NCBI GenBank assembly: GCA_030068145.1 | Contig: JAPJBO010000779.1 | Span: 43,928 to 107,927 of the forward strand | Direction of reading: 5' to 3' | From: Diplonema papillatum | Taxonomy: Eukaryota > Euglenozoa > Diplonemea > Diplonemida > Diplonemidae | Length of the DNA stretch: 64,000 nt | In this document: positions 1 to 9,786 of the stretch, piece after piece | Layout of the letters: each line of letters opens with the position of its first letter | How positions within the stretch are numbered: position 1 is the first letter of the stretch | Translations under genes and position numbers: made by a program | The notes under the pieces: generated by a model | Seen by the model: only the letters and a program-made list of their open reading frames with translations | Database searches by the model: none | What the model was told of the DNA's origin: nothing

Positions 1-70
1 ACATAGGAGGAAGAAGCCCAACAGAAAAACAGTGACAGAATGCGTATTGCAAGCTCCCATCCTCCCGTAT

Positions 71-1115
71 ATGGGTCGATGCCAAAACCCCCCCCCCCCC
101 CCCCCCCCCCCTTTGCACTTATTCAGCTCAAAAAAATCCTAAGTCAAACCCGGGTATTTCTGGGCCCAGGATCACCCCAAAAACAACTTCTGAGTGTTAT
201 TTCCCACCAGATGGGCCCCGTGCCATGCATAGGAGCTCACAAACCCACCCAGATGGGGGGTATGGTACCCCCACCCCCCCCTCCCGCATGATCCGAAATA
301 GGGCCAAAAACAGGCATTTTTTTCAGACTTTCCACTGTGGTCTGGGAATGGGCGGCAAGGGTCAGCACCTGGAGAAAGAAATGTGTATTCCGCTCCGGGT
401 AACCATGCGCGCACCAAATTAGCCTCGGAGACTCCTGTTTTTACGTGCAGATTCCGCATTGCCAACCCCCAAGACTCCTGCCTGTTCACCGCACCAGCCA
501 CTGTCTGTCCGGTGTGCTAATAAGGGGGTTTGGGACGCATTTGGGGGCTTGACCACTAGTTTATGGTGTTTATTTTCGGAATTTCTGGGCCAAAATACAA
601 GCTGCAGAAAAAAAACGACACATACCGCCTTAAACTGGTGGTCAAGCCCCTAAATGCGTCTCAAACCCCCTTATTAGCACACCGGACAGACAGTGTCTGG
701 TGCGGTGAACAGGCAGGAGTCTTGGGGGCTGGCAATGAGGAATCTGCACGTAAAAACAGGAGTCTCCGAGGCTAATTTGGTGCGCGCATGGTTACCCGGA
801 GCGGAATACACATTTCTTTCTCCAGGTGCTGACCCTTGCCGCCCATTCCCAGACCACAGTGGAAAGTCTGAAAAAAATGCCTGTTTTTGGCCCTATTTCG
901 GATCATGCGGGAGGGGGGGGTGGGGGTACCATACCCCCCATCTGGGTGGGTTTGTGAGCTCCTATGCATGGCACGGGGCCCATCTGGTGGGAAATAACAC
1001 TCAGAAGTTGTTTTTGGGGTGATCCTGGGCCCAGAAATACCCGGGTTTGACTTAGAATTTTTTTGAGCTGAATAAGTGCAAAGGGGGGGGGGGGGGTTTG
1101 GCATCGACCCATATG
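71..1115. mobile_element. Foldback element 1: long palindrome with G/C homopolymer termini
   Basis: Two inverted arms of roughly 490 bases (about 71-561 and 630-1115) flank a 68-base spacer. Both arms, read inward, encode the same 109-residue translation, which shows near-identity; I think these ORFs are only a by-product. Each end has GTCGATGCCA followed by a long C run (left) or the complementary G run (right). The same terminus recurs at 24.4-26.0 kb, so this is a family rather than an isolated inversion. No transposase is visible inside. It resembles foldback transposons in form only. Confidence 0.75.
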
Positions 1116-1130
1116 ATGCTCTCTTTGTGG

Positions 1131-1330
1131 AAGGATTAGAAAGACCCGACACGCTCCCCTCTGCGGGGGAGCCCTTTTCGGAGGATGGGAAAACACGTGA
1201 ATCGGCCCGGCTGGACGCTGTGTGCTGAGGTAACGCCGCCCCCGTTTACCAGCGTTTCTATACCAAGTGTATAGAGTACAGTAATATATATACAACGATT
1301 TAAAGCTGCAGTTTCTGTGTTTTATTTTTT
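1131..1330 (+). ncRNA. Spliced-leader-like sequence, copy 1, with conserved upstream block
   Basis: Positions 1292-1330 read ACAACGATTTAAAG, continue through CAGTTTCTGTGTTTTATTT, and align over nearly the whole length with the diplonemid spliced-leader exon as I remember it. About 160 bases upstream, including the run AAGTGTATAGAGTACAG, are shared with copy 2 at 2.9-3.15 kb; similarity stops at the end of the leader. No clear GT donor follows, so this may be a degenerate SL RNA gene or a leader-bearing retroposed sequence rather than a working SL gene. Match to the leader: seen; identity of the donor organism: inferred. Confidence 0.55.
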
Positions 1331-1685
1331 GACGTTTTTTTGTGGTAACAGAACGACTTTTTTAAACCCGGCGGAGGTCAACTGACCGGAGCTACCGGGG
1401 AGAGTGTGCGTACGTTGTATGGTAACCTGATTCGTTCGTGTGGTACGCGTCGATTGTCTAATGAGCTTGAAGCGCCGCAGCGGGCGCTTAGTTCCGTGCT
1501 GTGGGCGCCGCCCGATGCACGCGGTGATTCGTTTGCGACAATAAAACCTGAGGGAAAAAGACTGCGTGTTTATCCCTCTCAAGAAAAAACGGGGGCCCAA
1601 CCCAGCAAAAGGAAAGAAAGCGGGCCCCACCGCCACTGGCTGTACCGAACGCCCAGCTGGAAAGGGTAGGTTCTCGAACGCGCTG

Positions 1686-2180
1686 CCGGCCAGGGGTTCA
1701 CGCTGAAGAACGTGGCCCCTCTCTCGGGAAGGTCAAGTTCGGGGGCGGTACGTTGCGGTCTCTCGGGTCAGGTCGCCGGAGAGCATGTACCTCCTCCGAA
1801 AGCGAAGAGGAATCAGCCCTCCGCAACCACAGAAGAATGAAGGGGGCAAAACTCGTGCCCCAACGTGGATCTGTATCACCTGCGGGTGGCACAGCACCTG
1901 CGGCAAGCGGCACACGTCGTGCGCCCTGCCCGAGGGAGTCCACTCCCTCATTTTTATTGGGGGTTCGCGCCTCCACGACGAGCAAGTGAAAAAAGCACTT
2001 GAATGAAGCCACCCGCACGCGGCACAAAGCCGCGTGGGCTCAACTTTATTTTGCGTCTTGTGGAACGCGCGGATGGTTAGAACCGGGACGAACCGCGGCT
2101 TCGTTTGACCACCTCCAGTCCATGGAGTCGGCAGTGTTCGGCTTCTGGACGGGGGCTCTGTTCGCTGTGTCGCTCGCTCG
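1686..2180 (+). pseudogene. Decayed cysteine-rich gene fragment, copy 1
   Basis: The best open stretch (1785-2006) contains a CITCGWHSTCGKRHTSC zinc-ribbon-like cluster followed by GVHSLIFIGG and a basic end. Segments of it recur at 3740-3960, at 6070-6190 (shorter and degenerate) and at 8569-8870, so it belongs to a repeated gene family. It lies about 360 bases downstream of the first spliced-leader-like motif. No intact reading frame joins the conserved blocks, hence pseudogene. Function not recognised. At 1961-1980 it preserves the uninterrupted version of the site into which the 2.35-kb TIR element inserted at 6221. Confidence 0.4.
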
Positions 2181-2886
2181 TTGCTCGCCTTATCGGCCGC
2201 TCGTGCAGGCCTTCCGCGTTCAGCGATCTTACCGGGTTTCGCGGTGCCTCCCTTCGTGTTCGCTCCTTCTGCGGAGATCCTCAAGCTTTTGTGATCTCGC
2301 CCGGCCGGCACGGGCTGGCAACCATTCTATGGGGTATACCTCCTCTGGTTGGTACGTTGCGGTCCATCCTAGGTGCTGCGGGTAGAGCGGTGTCTCCTCC
2401 GTCGAAGAAGGGCGGCTCTCAGGATGACGTCCTCGGCAGCTTGCGAAATCTGCACCCCGCACAATATTCCCCGCACAACCGTTCCGCCACACAGCAGGTG
2501 CATGTGGTACTGTTGCTGGTACTCCGTAGGTGCAGGTGATACCACACACAGCAGGTGAGCGATGTTAGCACCGTCGTTGGCGGTGTCGTTGTCTCTGGGC
2601 CCTCTAGCAGCAACGGACCTCGCTTCGTGGTGCCAACACACGAGTGGAGAACTTGGAGAGACTTCATCGTTTTGGTGGAAAACAGATAATCGGATGGAGA
2701 AGACCGCAGGCGTGCGTCGGGGCCCGTGAGGCAGCACCGGCCACCTTGCAAGACGAGAACACCTGCCCTGGAAAGAAGCACCCTTTCACTCGCGGGGGTA
2801 AGCACCCTTGCAGGGGAGCTCTTCCGTGTGTTTCCATGCTGGAGGACACTGGGCAGGTTCAAGGCAACGACTTTTTCCGCGCCGCG
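2181..2886. other. Stretch without recognised genes
   Basis: Several overlapping ORFs exist on both strands but none shows a domain, consistent codon bias or a paralogue elsewhere in the window. I see no repeat edges here. Confidence 0.4.
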
Positions 2887-3151
2887 ACATAGGAGGAAAG
2901 AAGGGCCCCAATAGAAAGACCCGGCACGCTCCCCTCTGCGGGGGAGAAGCCATATGCAGTGTTCTTCTTTGTTACGGAGCCCTCTTCGCTGAGGGGAAAA
3001 ACACGTGAATCGGCCAGGTTGGACGCCTAGCGAGGCTGTGTGCTGAGGGCTCTATCATACGCCACCCCCGTTTACCAGCGTTTACCAAGTGTATAGAGTA
3101 CAGTAATAGGTATACAACGATTTAAAGCTGCAGTTTCTGTGTTTTATTTTG
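2887..3151 (+). ncRNA. Spliced-leader-like sequence, copy 2, with conserved upstream block
   Basis: Positions 3114-3151 repeat the leader-like motif of copy 1 and end TTTTATTTTG, closer to the expected leader 3' end. The upstream 200 bases align with copy 1 apart from short indels, and carry the same AAGTGTATAGAGTACAG run about 25 bases before the motif. The sequence that follows (CGATAACC) is not a GT donor. An ATG at 3272 opens a possible protein about 120 bases downstream, so the leader could mark the 5' end of a captured mRNA copy. Confidence 0.55.
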
Positions 3152-3271
3152 CGATAACCAATTTCTGCTTCCCTGGAGACAGTATTTGTTACAGCTAAAA
3201 AGAACGTTGGCAGCGGTTTAACCAAATCACATACAGGTAAAATCGCTCGAAAAAGGTATTGCTCGTGCAGA

Positions 3272-3457
3272 ATGGTTGACCTGAAGGCCTACGACTGGTA
3301 CCCCATCAAGGTGGTCCTCGCTCCCGAGGGATGGAACGCCGCCGACGAAGACCTGGTTGCTGCTTTGATTGCGGGAAGACCCACATCAAGGGCTCTTTCT
3401 GCGCCATTTGCGGGAAGCGCGGCTGCCCGGGAAAACGGGGACCCCACCCAGCAAAAG

Positions 3458-3508
<51 letters not shown>

Positions 3509-3590
3509 GAGTTAGAGTGCAGGGACCATCTCTCCGAGGAGTATCCGGTCGCCCCACTACGTCACGTACTACTACGGCGGGCGTAAGTCG
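3272..3590 (+). pseudogene. Cysteine-rich protein fragment with frameshift and GA expansion, copy 2
   Basis: The ATG at 3272 begins MVDLKAYDWYPIKVVLAPEG and reads well for about 30 codons; the next frame continues with CCFDCGKTHIKGSFCAICG, a CxxC...CxxC zinc-ribbon-like cluster. A +1 shift near 3355 therefore breaks the gene. A purine tract of GAGAGA repeats (3459-3512) interrupts the segment that is contiguous in copy 1 near 1590-1610. Family and function not recognised; small zinc-binding protein is an inference from the cysteine spacing. Confidence 0.4.
3459..3512 (+). repeat. GA microsatellite
   Basis: Uninterrupted purine tract of GA dinucleotides with two AAAGAG variants. It is absent from the paralogous block around 1600, so it expanded in this copy. 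Confidence 0.9.
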
Positions 3591-3940
3591 TTGCGCCGTG
3601 GGCGCGGAGCGAGCCGCGGCCCAGTCAAAATTGATTGTTGCACCGATGGTGGCGCACAGCCGGGGGGCGTCTGACTGACGGACGAGACCGCCTGGCAGGC
3701 GTGTGTTGACACGTTGTTTCACGGGCTCTCCTCCTTTTTGGCAACATCGGAAAGATAGCGGGCCCGAAAGCTGCACCGCCCCCACCGCTGGAAAGGGTTC
3801 TCGAATGTGCAGCCGGCCAGGGGTTCACGCTGAAGAACGTGGCCATTGACCTCAATAGGCGCCCTCCCTCCCTCGGCAAGGTCGCGTTCGATGCGGTGTA
3901 AGTTGCGGTCTCTCGGGTCAGGTCGCCGGAGCGCACGGGG

Positions 3941-4360
3941 AGAGGGACAAAGGCCGACACCCAGACCAGCTGGGCGTCGGGCCCAGACTCGGCACGGTCG
4001 GTCGTCGGGACATGGTACCTTGCGTCAGGTTGCGCCTCCAACTCTTGGAGCAACTAGGCGCAACTCCCAGAGAGGGACAAAGGCCAACACCCAGACCAGC
4101 TGGGGGTCGGGCCCAGACTCGGCACGATCGGTCGTCGGGACATGGTACCTTGCGTCAGGTTGTGCCTCCAACTCTTGGAGCAACTAGGCGCAACTCCCAG
4201 AGAGGGACAAAGACCGACACCCAGACCAGCTGGGGGTCGGGCCCAGACTCGGCACGATCGGTCGTCGGGAAATGGTACCTTGCGTCAGGTTGTGCCTCCA
4301 CTCTTGGAGCAACTAGGCGCAACTCCCAGAGAGGGACAAAGGCCGGCAGGAGTCCGAATG
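3941..4360 (+). repeat. 130-bp tandem repeat, three full units plus a partial
   Basis: Units begin AGAGGGACAAAGGCC at 3941, 4071, 4201 and 4330. They differ by a few substitutions and one 1-base deletion. The long ORF across the array is open because the repeat lacks stops, not because it looks like a protein. Confidence 0.9.
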
Positions 4361-5094
4361 ATCAACATGCGCTGGTAAAGACCGGTGCACGTGACCAGTG
4401 TGGGGGCTGGCACCGGTGCCTGAGCACCAGCACCGGGCACCGCGGTGCTAAGCCGCGGCGGAACGACGCCACCTACACCGAAACCTGGGCTTCTAGGCGT
4501 GTGAACGTGAACCACTGTGCTCTTCAATATGCCTGGTACCTACGCCTCTAGACCTACCGTATACGGGTTAATATGAAACGTGTACAGTACGAAACGGTTT
4601 TAATACGAAACGTGTTAATTAAGAAACACCCCGGGTCTGAAGCTATGAAATATTAACACGTTTCGTATTAAAAACTGCACTTCCATAGGGGTTTTGAGGG
4701 GCTTTGTACGTAGAGTAAACTGGGGCTCGACAGTAAAAGAAGGACGCAGGAAAATTGACAGAAAATCTGAACCCGTCAAAAAAGAAATATGCACCGATTT
4801 CTTCCCCCGCGTCAGCCCTTCACCCCATGCGAAGCAGATTCGACAATCCGGGCGAGTTTCGTGGAGGCGCACGTACGCGTGTAGGCGCACGACGCGCGCC
4901 GCGGTGCACCAATGCAGGGCAGAAACCCCGGGGCCGGCTTCGCTATGAAGTGGGACGGCGAAGCGAGAAGACGGGCGCGAAGGACCGACAGCGGTCAACC
5001 GCGGGTCATCCCGCTTTTGACCCTCACCACAGAAGAAGTGCGTAGTTTTGTTTTAGTCTTTTACTTGTTAGTTGTCGACAACTTTTTTTGTATT

Positions 5095-5148
5095 GAGGTG
5101 TCATTCAGATGTAAATCTAAAGCCGCCCACGTCAAATTTTGTTAAGCA
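5095..5148 (+). ncRNA. Three-way-junction element, J subfamily, left half
   Basis: Contains the outer-stem strand GGTGTCA (5097-5103), a short hairpin AGAT-GTAA-ATCT, the constant GCCGCCCACG, and the 5' strand AAATTTTG of the apical stem; then the loop octamer GTTAAGCA at 5141, where a LINE has inserted. The 3' half now found across the insertion (5906-5935) is of the T type and does not pair well with AAATTTTG, so the two halves probably come from different elements. Confidence 0.5.
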
Positions 5149-5844
5149 TTGAGTTCTTTTAAGTACATGAACCGCATGGATTAGCATGCACTGCCTTGAA
5201 AGTCAGGTTATCGGATGACGTCGTCACCTGCCATTGCGTCGTCAAGGTCGAGCATTTGTGGAGCTAGCGGGGTTTGGCTTTCTTGCGATTCCAGAGACTG
5301 AGTCGGCGAGTACGAGGGCGGGCACGTGTGCCCGTTTTCCACTTTCGAGGGCATTGGCGTGCCCCTGGTCCCCGGTCGTTTCTGAGAGCTGCTTGCCCTC
5401 GGTACCTTCTTCTTCCTTCGATGCACCCCTGAGTCGGGTGTGGTCGCCTTCGTCTTCTTCCGCTTGCGGCCGGCGATCGGGCCTTCCTTCGGGGTGCCGA
5501 GCACCCTCTTCTTCAGCGCTGGTCGTTCGCTGGTTCCTGGCGTTGGTGGCGGCCTCTTGGTCGCCCGTCCGGTCGTCGCCGTCTCCTTTTTCGTTGCCGC
5601 GAGCGGCGCTCGCGCCGCTCGCTTTCCTACTGGCGTTTCCCGTTGTACGCCCACCTGGGTGGGTGAGGAGGGCCTCTTCTTCTTGTTGCGTCCGGGGGTT
5701 GACTGGACGTTCGGCTTGTTGGACTGGTGGCGGCCGCGGCTGCAACATGCCGCCGGTCGCCTCTGCGTCAGCGTAGGGAGCCTTTTGCACTCTTGGCCAT
5801 GCGTGCGGCAGGCATGATGCCCGCTGCGGCAACACGCCGCCGCC
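5141..5844 (-). mobile_element. LINE copy L1, 5'-truncated, 3' end only
   Basis: Minus-strand fragment encoding the last about 210 residues of the LINE polyprotein (stop at 5208), ending in the family signature DDAMAGDDVIR. It keeps the final Cys/His cluster but has a 12-base in-frame deletion relative to L4. The 3' tail ends in the about 45-bp sequence that terminates with TGCTTAAC. GTTAAGCA occurs at both borders (5141 and 5845), consistent with an 8-bp target duplication. Confidence 0.85.
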
Positions 5845-5935
5845 GTTAAGCATTGAGTTCTTTTGTAAGTACATGAACCACATGGATTAGCATGCACTAT
5901 ATGCCGTTAAGCAGCGGCTGCCGGCTTATCCCGTG
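5845..5935. mobile_element. Minimal LINE tail followed by right half of target hairpin (T type)
   Basis: 5845-5905 is only the 3'-terminal tail of the LINE, a severely truncated insertion. The next GTTAAGCA (5906) resumes the target: GCGGCTGC, stem strand CGGCTTATC, then CCGTGACACC. Two insertions are therefore stacked in the same octamer. Confidence 0.7.
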
Positions 5936-6220
5936 ACACCTTTTATATGTACGTTATTGACAGAGTAGCGTTGGCACTCTTACAGGTTCGTTCCCTCGTA
6001 GCTCGCCGGGAACGGGCACTCCAGTGAAATTGGGTATGTTACCGTTTCAGGTTTGGATTTTGGGAGCATTGCCTCATGTGAATTCGAACGAAGGGGGGGC
6101 AAACTTCGTACCCCAACGTGGATCTGTATCACCCGCGGGTGGCACCGCGCCCTACCCATGGGAGTCCACTCCCTCATTTTTAGAGTTGAAGTTCGCTTGA
6201 AATTATTGTAGGGGGTTCTC

Positions 6221-8568
6221 CCACCTGGTCCAGACGAAAATATCGGGGAGTATCGGGGAGTTTCGGGGAGTTTCGGGGAATTTCGGGCAGTTTCGGGGAG
6301 TTTCGGGGAAATTCGGGGAGCTTCGGGGTCTTTCCTTTGTGGCGACCACTTTCCCTGCAGCCGGCCTTGGCGAAGGCGGGGAGGGGGCTACGCTATTATG
6401 GCCCTACCTTGCGCAGAGGTCCCGTGTTTGGCTATGCCCCGAAGACGAAGATAGAGGCTGAGAAGGAAGGACAGACTGGGAGGTACAGGTTGGCACGGTT
6501 TGACACAGGTAGCGACAGGATCCGCTGCGGCAAGGAGAGCAGGAACCGTTCCACCAGAGGTCGTGCGGGTACAGAGACAATGCTCGTGCTCGAGTCGCAG
6601 CTGGGGACGAACAGGCACGCCTTCAATGATGAGGTCTGGGGGATGGACGTATTTTCCACGTATGGGCGGACGTGCTGGTGGGACGCCTTCGAAGACGGCA
6701 CCTCCGGCAAGAAGGGGCAGAAGAGGGTAAATTTAGTGGGCGGCGGAGACCCAGTGCATGGAGGTAGGCGTGCCCAGGCCACCACCAAGGACGAGAGAGT
6801 GTGTACGAGACATCACAAAGCGAAATGCGAAGAGTGCAAGCATCGGCAAGCGTCGGTAGCGCGCTGCTGCCGAGGCACACCACGCGACAGGGGACGGCCT
6901 CGCCGTGAAGTATTGCGAGAAGCACAGGATGACGCAGTGCGGGACGTGCAAGACGATCGCGGAATGCTGCAGGAACTCACACCGCGGATGCCTGCCTGCA
7001 GCACGATATGCCGATGTGCGGAGTCGGCGGCAAAGAGACGGAAGCGCGGGCCTTCGCCCCTGGGGACGCCCGAAGCGACACCGAAGTCGAGACGCAGGCT
7101 GCGACCATCGGCCCAAAGCGCCACAAGGGAAGCGGCGGATGCCGGCGCCAACACCGCCATCGAGAACGCCGAAGACAAGGCGACGACACTAGGACGGCCG
7201 CTGCAACGAAGCGGCGGCGTAAGGACTCGCCATCATCGAAGACAGAGACGTGCACTCCGCGGCGGGCAGAGGTCAAGATAAGGTACCAGTGACGAAGAGA
7301 GGTAGCACGAAGAGGTAGTCACGAAAGAGAGCAGATGCAGATTATCGCCACAGGCTCTTTGCATGCTAACCCTAACCACCAGGACCAGGGGCAGCTACGG
7401 TCGAAGACGGCAATTCGAGCGAGGAGTAAGGTTGATAACCAAAATGAGAGGCACGATGGCCATCCGAAAGCAGGGTTGCAGGATGATGCTTGGCCAGGAT
7501 ACGGTTGCTATGGCGACTGGGACAGAGAGATAACGCAAGATAGAGAGTCCTCCTTATGGGGTGGTCACACCTTCGCAGTCCCAGGGCCTCCACCCACCTG
7601 CATACGGTCGTCGACTGACCATTCCCGAGACGAGTTGGAATGCGGGTACCATCTTTCCGGAGATTTCCGGTTCCTCCCGTACTCTACAACTCCCCACATA
7701 AGTGAACGTGGACTCCGAAGTGGACACTCCTTTCAACCGGGTGCACGAATTCAGAATTCCGGGATGGGTTGACCCACTGTTTCCGATGCGGCTTCCAATC
7801 ATCGAAGGCTAAACTCGGGTGCAGGAGCGGTGCTCGTCGTTCGGGACCAGATGGGGGACGACTGGGTCTGCCCGGTTTACACGTGACTGCTGCAGCGTGG
7901 TCAGAAGTGGGAAGGTCATCGGGAGATGGCGGGCGCGAATACTTTTTGCCCAAACCAAAACCCAAGAGGGGATTGGAGAGTTTGACATAAGAATGGCAAA
8001 CTCGTGGTACCGAAGGTTGCAACCGCAAACAGAAGAGTCAGATGATGGTTGAACCTGCGCACATGCACACGACGCGTCCTGTTCAGACTCCTCCCTGTGT
8101 CCAAGGACTCAAAGGCAGGTCCTGCAGGTTTTCCAGCAACTGCTGGTTCGCCTTGAGGCCCTCCGAATCCGCAGGCTGAAGGGTGTGCCTCAACAACTGC
8201 GCAGGAGTCCAAGCTACAGTTGGTAGATGCATCCGGTTAGTAGAGGAAGAGGATCGGAGGAGGAGGAACACGGACGGCTCAAGAGAGCCGCGTCCGAAGC
8301 ACACTAGCACACCTACCTGCACACCTCACCCACTTGCCCGCACCCGTCTACCCAACTACCCACCTGTTCACCCATCCACCGACCTGCCCACCACCATCCA
8401 CCCATCTGTCCCTTCAACTACCAACCTGTACACCTGCCCACCCACCGGCAGCCCCACTTTTTCCCACAAAAATCGGGCTGAGTATCGGGGAGTTGCGGGG
8501 AGTTTCGGGGAGTTTCGGGGAAGTGTCGGGGAGTTTCGGGGAACTTTCCAGGAGCCCGGACCAGGTGG
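6221..8568. mobile_element. 2.35-kb TIR element, copy 1
   Basis: Ends are CCACCTGGTCC and its exact complement GGACCAGGTGG, flanked by the duplication GTTCTC (6215-6220 and 8569-8574). Joining the flanks recreates the unoccupied sequence seen at 1961-1980, which independently supports transposition. Both subterminal regions consist of a repeated 10-mer, TTTCGGGGAG. A second copy lies at 59786-62124 and is nearly identical. The interior has a LINE-related Cys/His fragment and no recognisable transposase, so it is probably non-autonomous. Superfamily not assigned. Confidence 0.85.
6337..7281 (+). pseudogene. LINE-like Cys/His domain relic inside the TIR element
   Basis: The ORF includes DPVHGG...CTRHHKAKCEECKHRQ...ARCCRG, which aligns with DPVHMPG...CATHHKGKCEACRAL...EMCCRH near the C-terminus of the LINE protein. 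The match then jumps to another frame (starting 6905, KYCEKHRMTQCGTCKTIAECCRNSHRGC), so a frameshift has broken it. The remaining C-terminal part is basic and low complexity. It is a diverged cousin of the LINE C-terminal domain captured between TIRs, not a functional gene as it stands. Confidence 0.6.
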
Positions 8569-8870
8569 GTTCTCGCCTCCACGACGAGCAAGTGAAAAAA
8601 AACACTTGAATCGTCGTAGAGGCCCGAAGCCCCACACGAGAAAGAGGAAGTGTACGCCCTTGGGTAAGGCGCACGACTTGTGCTGCGTGTTGCGGGTGCT
8701 GTACCGGACCACCCGCACGTGGCACAAAACCCCGTGGTGGTTAGAAGCGGGACGAACCGCGCTTTCGTTTGACCATCTCGGTGCTGCCCCAGTGCACGGG
8801 GTCGGCAGTGTTCGGCTTCTGGACGCGCGGGCTCCGTTCGCTGCGTCGAACGCGATATAGGAGGAAAGAA
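8569..8870 (+). pseudogene. Decayed cysteine-rich gene fragment, copy 3
   Basis: Shares TCCACGACGAGCAAGTG and the block ending GGCAGTGTTCGGCTTCTGGAC with 1966-2160. Translation keeps WLEAGRTALSFDHL (versus WLEPGRTAASFDHL), showing protein-level relatedness, but the frame is not intact end to end. Confidence 0.45.
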
Positions 8871-8871
8871 G

Positions 8872-9030
8872 TGTGAAAACGGGGTTTTGCCTAGAGGCTT
8901 TTCGTGTTATTCTGCAGATGCTTGAGCTATCTTTGTGGCTATGCTTTCAGTCGTCTTCTTAACCATGGTTAAGTGCGCAAATGTTGTCAGCCGAAGCTGG
9001 TAAAGCTTCGGCGCCGCCCACGTTATGTTT
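8872..9030 (+). ncRNA. S-family repeat with left half of a three-way-junction element
   Basis: About 155 bases nearly identical to 21980-22140. It includes a hairpin CTTAACCATGGTTAAG and the stem GCCGAAGCT/AGCTTCGGC followed by GCCGCCCACG and ATGTTTG. The copy breaks off after GTTTAG, so its 3' half is missing. A diverged relative is at 23447-23570. Confidence 0.6.
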
Positions 9031-9324
9031 GTTTAGCCCAACAGAAACCCAGTGACGGAAATGCGTATTGCACGCTCCCATAGTCCCGCACATGACGCTC
9101 TCTTTGTGGAAAGATGAGAAAGACCCGACACGCATCAAAGTAGTGTCTGGGCTTGGACTGTGTAGTCCTCTTCCGAATTATTTTCACATGTCCGTTCATG
9201 CCCACCCACACCGAACTGGTTGGCGAACGGGTTGTCAGACCTTGTTGTTGTTACGCCACAATCAAGGCAATTCCTAGGCAATTTCTTGAGGGAAAACATC
9301 AAAACCCCAACCCGCAGCCACAAG

Positions 9325-9547
9325 AAATACTCGAGGGACTGCCTTGTGCTCATTTCGAAGGAGGCTAGAGGGGGGAGAAAACAATACAACTACAAAGTGG
9401 GTCTTTTTTGTTGAACGCTTACGCCCGCCACTAAACCCAGATTTACCTGTGTTTCGTGTGGGCTACAGCACATTTACCTCCTTTGATCTATCGCAACTGG
9501 CAGTCTCCTCAAGCATTTCCTACAAAGCAGGTGCTTATACAAAAAAA
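9325..9547 (+). mobile_element. SINE-like element F, copy 1
   Basis: About 223 bases starting AAATACTCGAGGGACTGCC and ending GTGCTTATAC followed by an A run. Other copies: 31829-32069 (minus), 52670-52896, 56069-56279, and a 3' part at 50046-50127. The constant ends and A-rich 3' terminus suggest a short retroposon. It lies within an about 420-base insertion that splits a sequence still contiguous at 16500-16700. Confidence 0.65.
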
Positions 9548-9786
9548 CAGCCCGACCAGGACACAACCACACAGGAAACCCAAAAACATTCGGAACCCCG
9601 AGGAAAGTTTGAATCCACACCGGTGTAGGTTCATAAAACGCCCGCAAAACGTGTCGCCAAACCGCCGGGACCCTCCCCCAATGGGCGGCATTGGAGAACT
9701 ATTTCGTTTTGGAAAGCTGCGTTCTCGTGTTCGTGGAATGCTTGCTGGTAGGCACTTTGAAAAGAGGGTTAAAAGTCGGAACATAC

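Noticed and set aside
172..1022. Pair of nearly identical 109-residue ORFs
   Set aside because: They are the two arms of a palindrome read inward; no domain or codon bias supports a protein.
5141..5148. 5S rRNA, because GTTAAGC is a 5S loop motif
   Set aside because: The octamer lies in an apical loop closed by a short covarying stem; the rest of 5S rRNA is absent.
5845..5905. A separate SINE family starting GTTAAGCATTGAG
   Set aside because: The sequence is identical to the 3' tail of every LINE copy, so severe 5' truncation explains it better.
7363..7378. Telomere-like CTAACCCTAACC
   Set aside because: Barely two units inside a TIR element, repeated in its second copy; no array.
9509..9786. 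Extension of the receptor ORF beyond 9787
   Set aside because: A strong GTATGT donor occurs at the same phase as in the paralogue, and the extension runs into repeat R and SINE F sequence.
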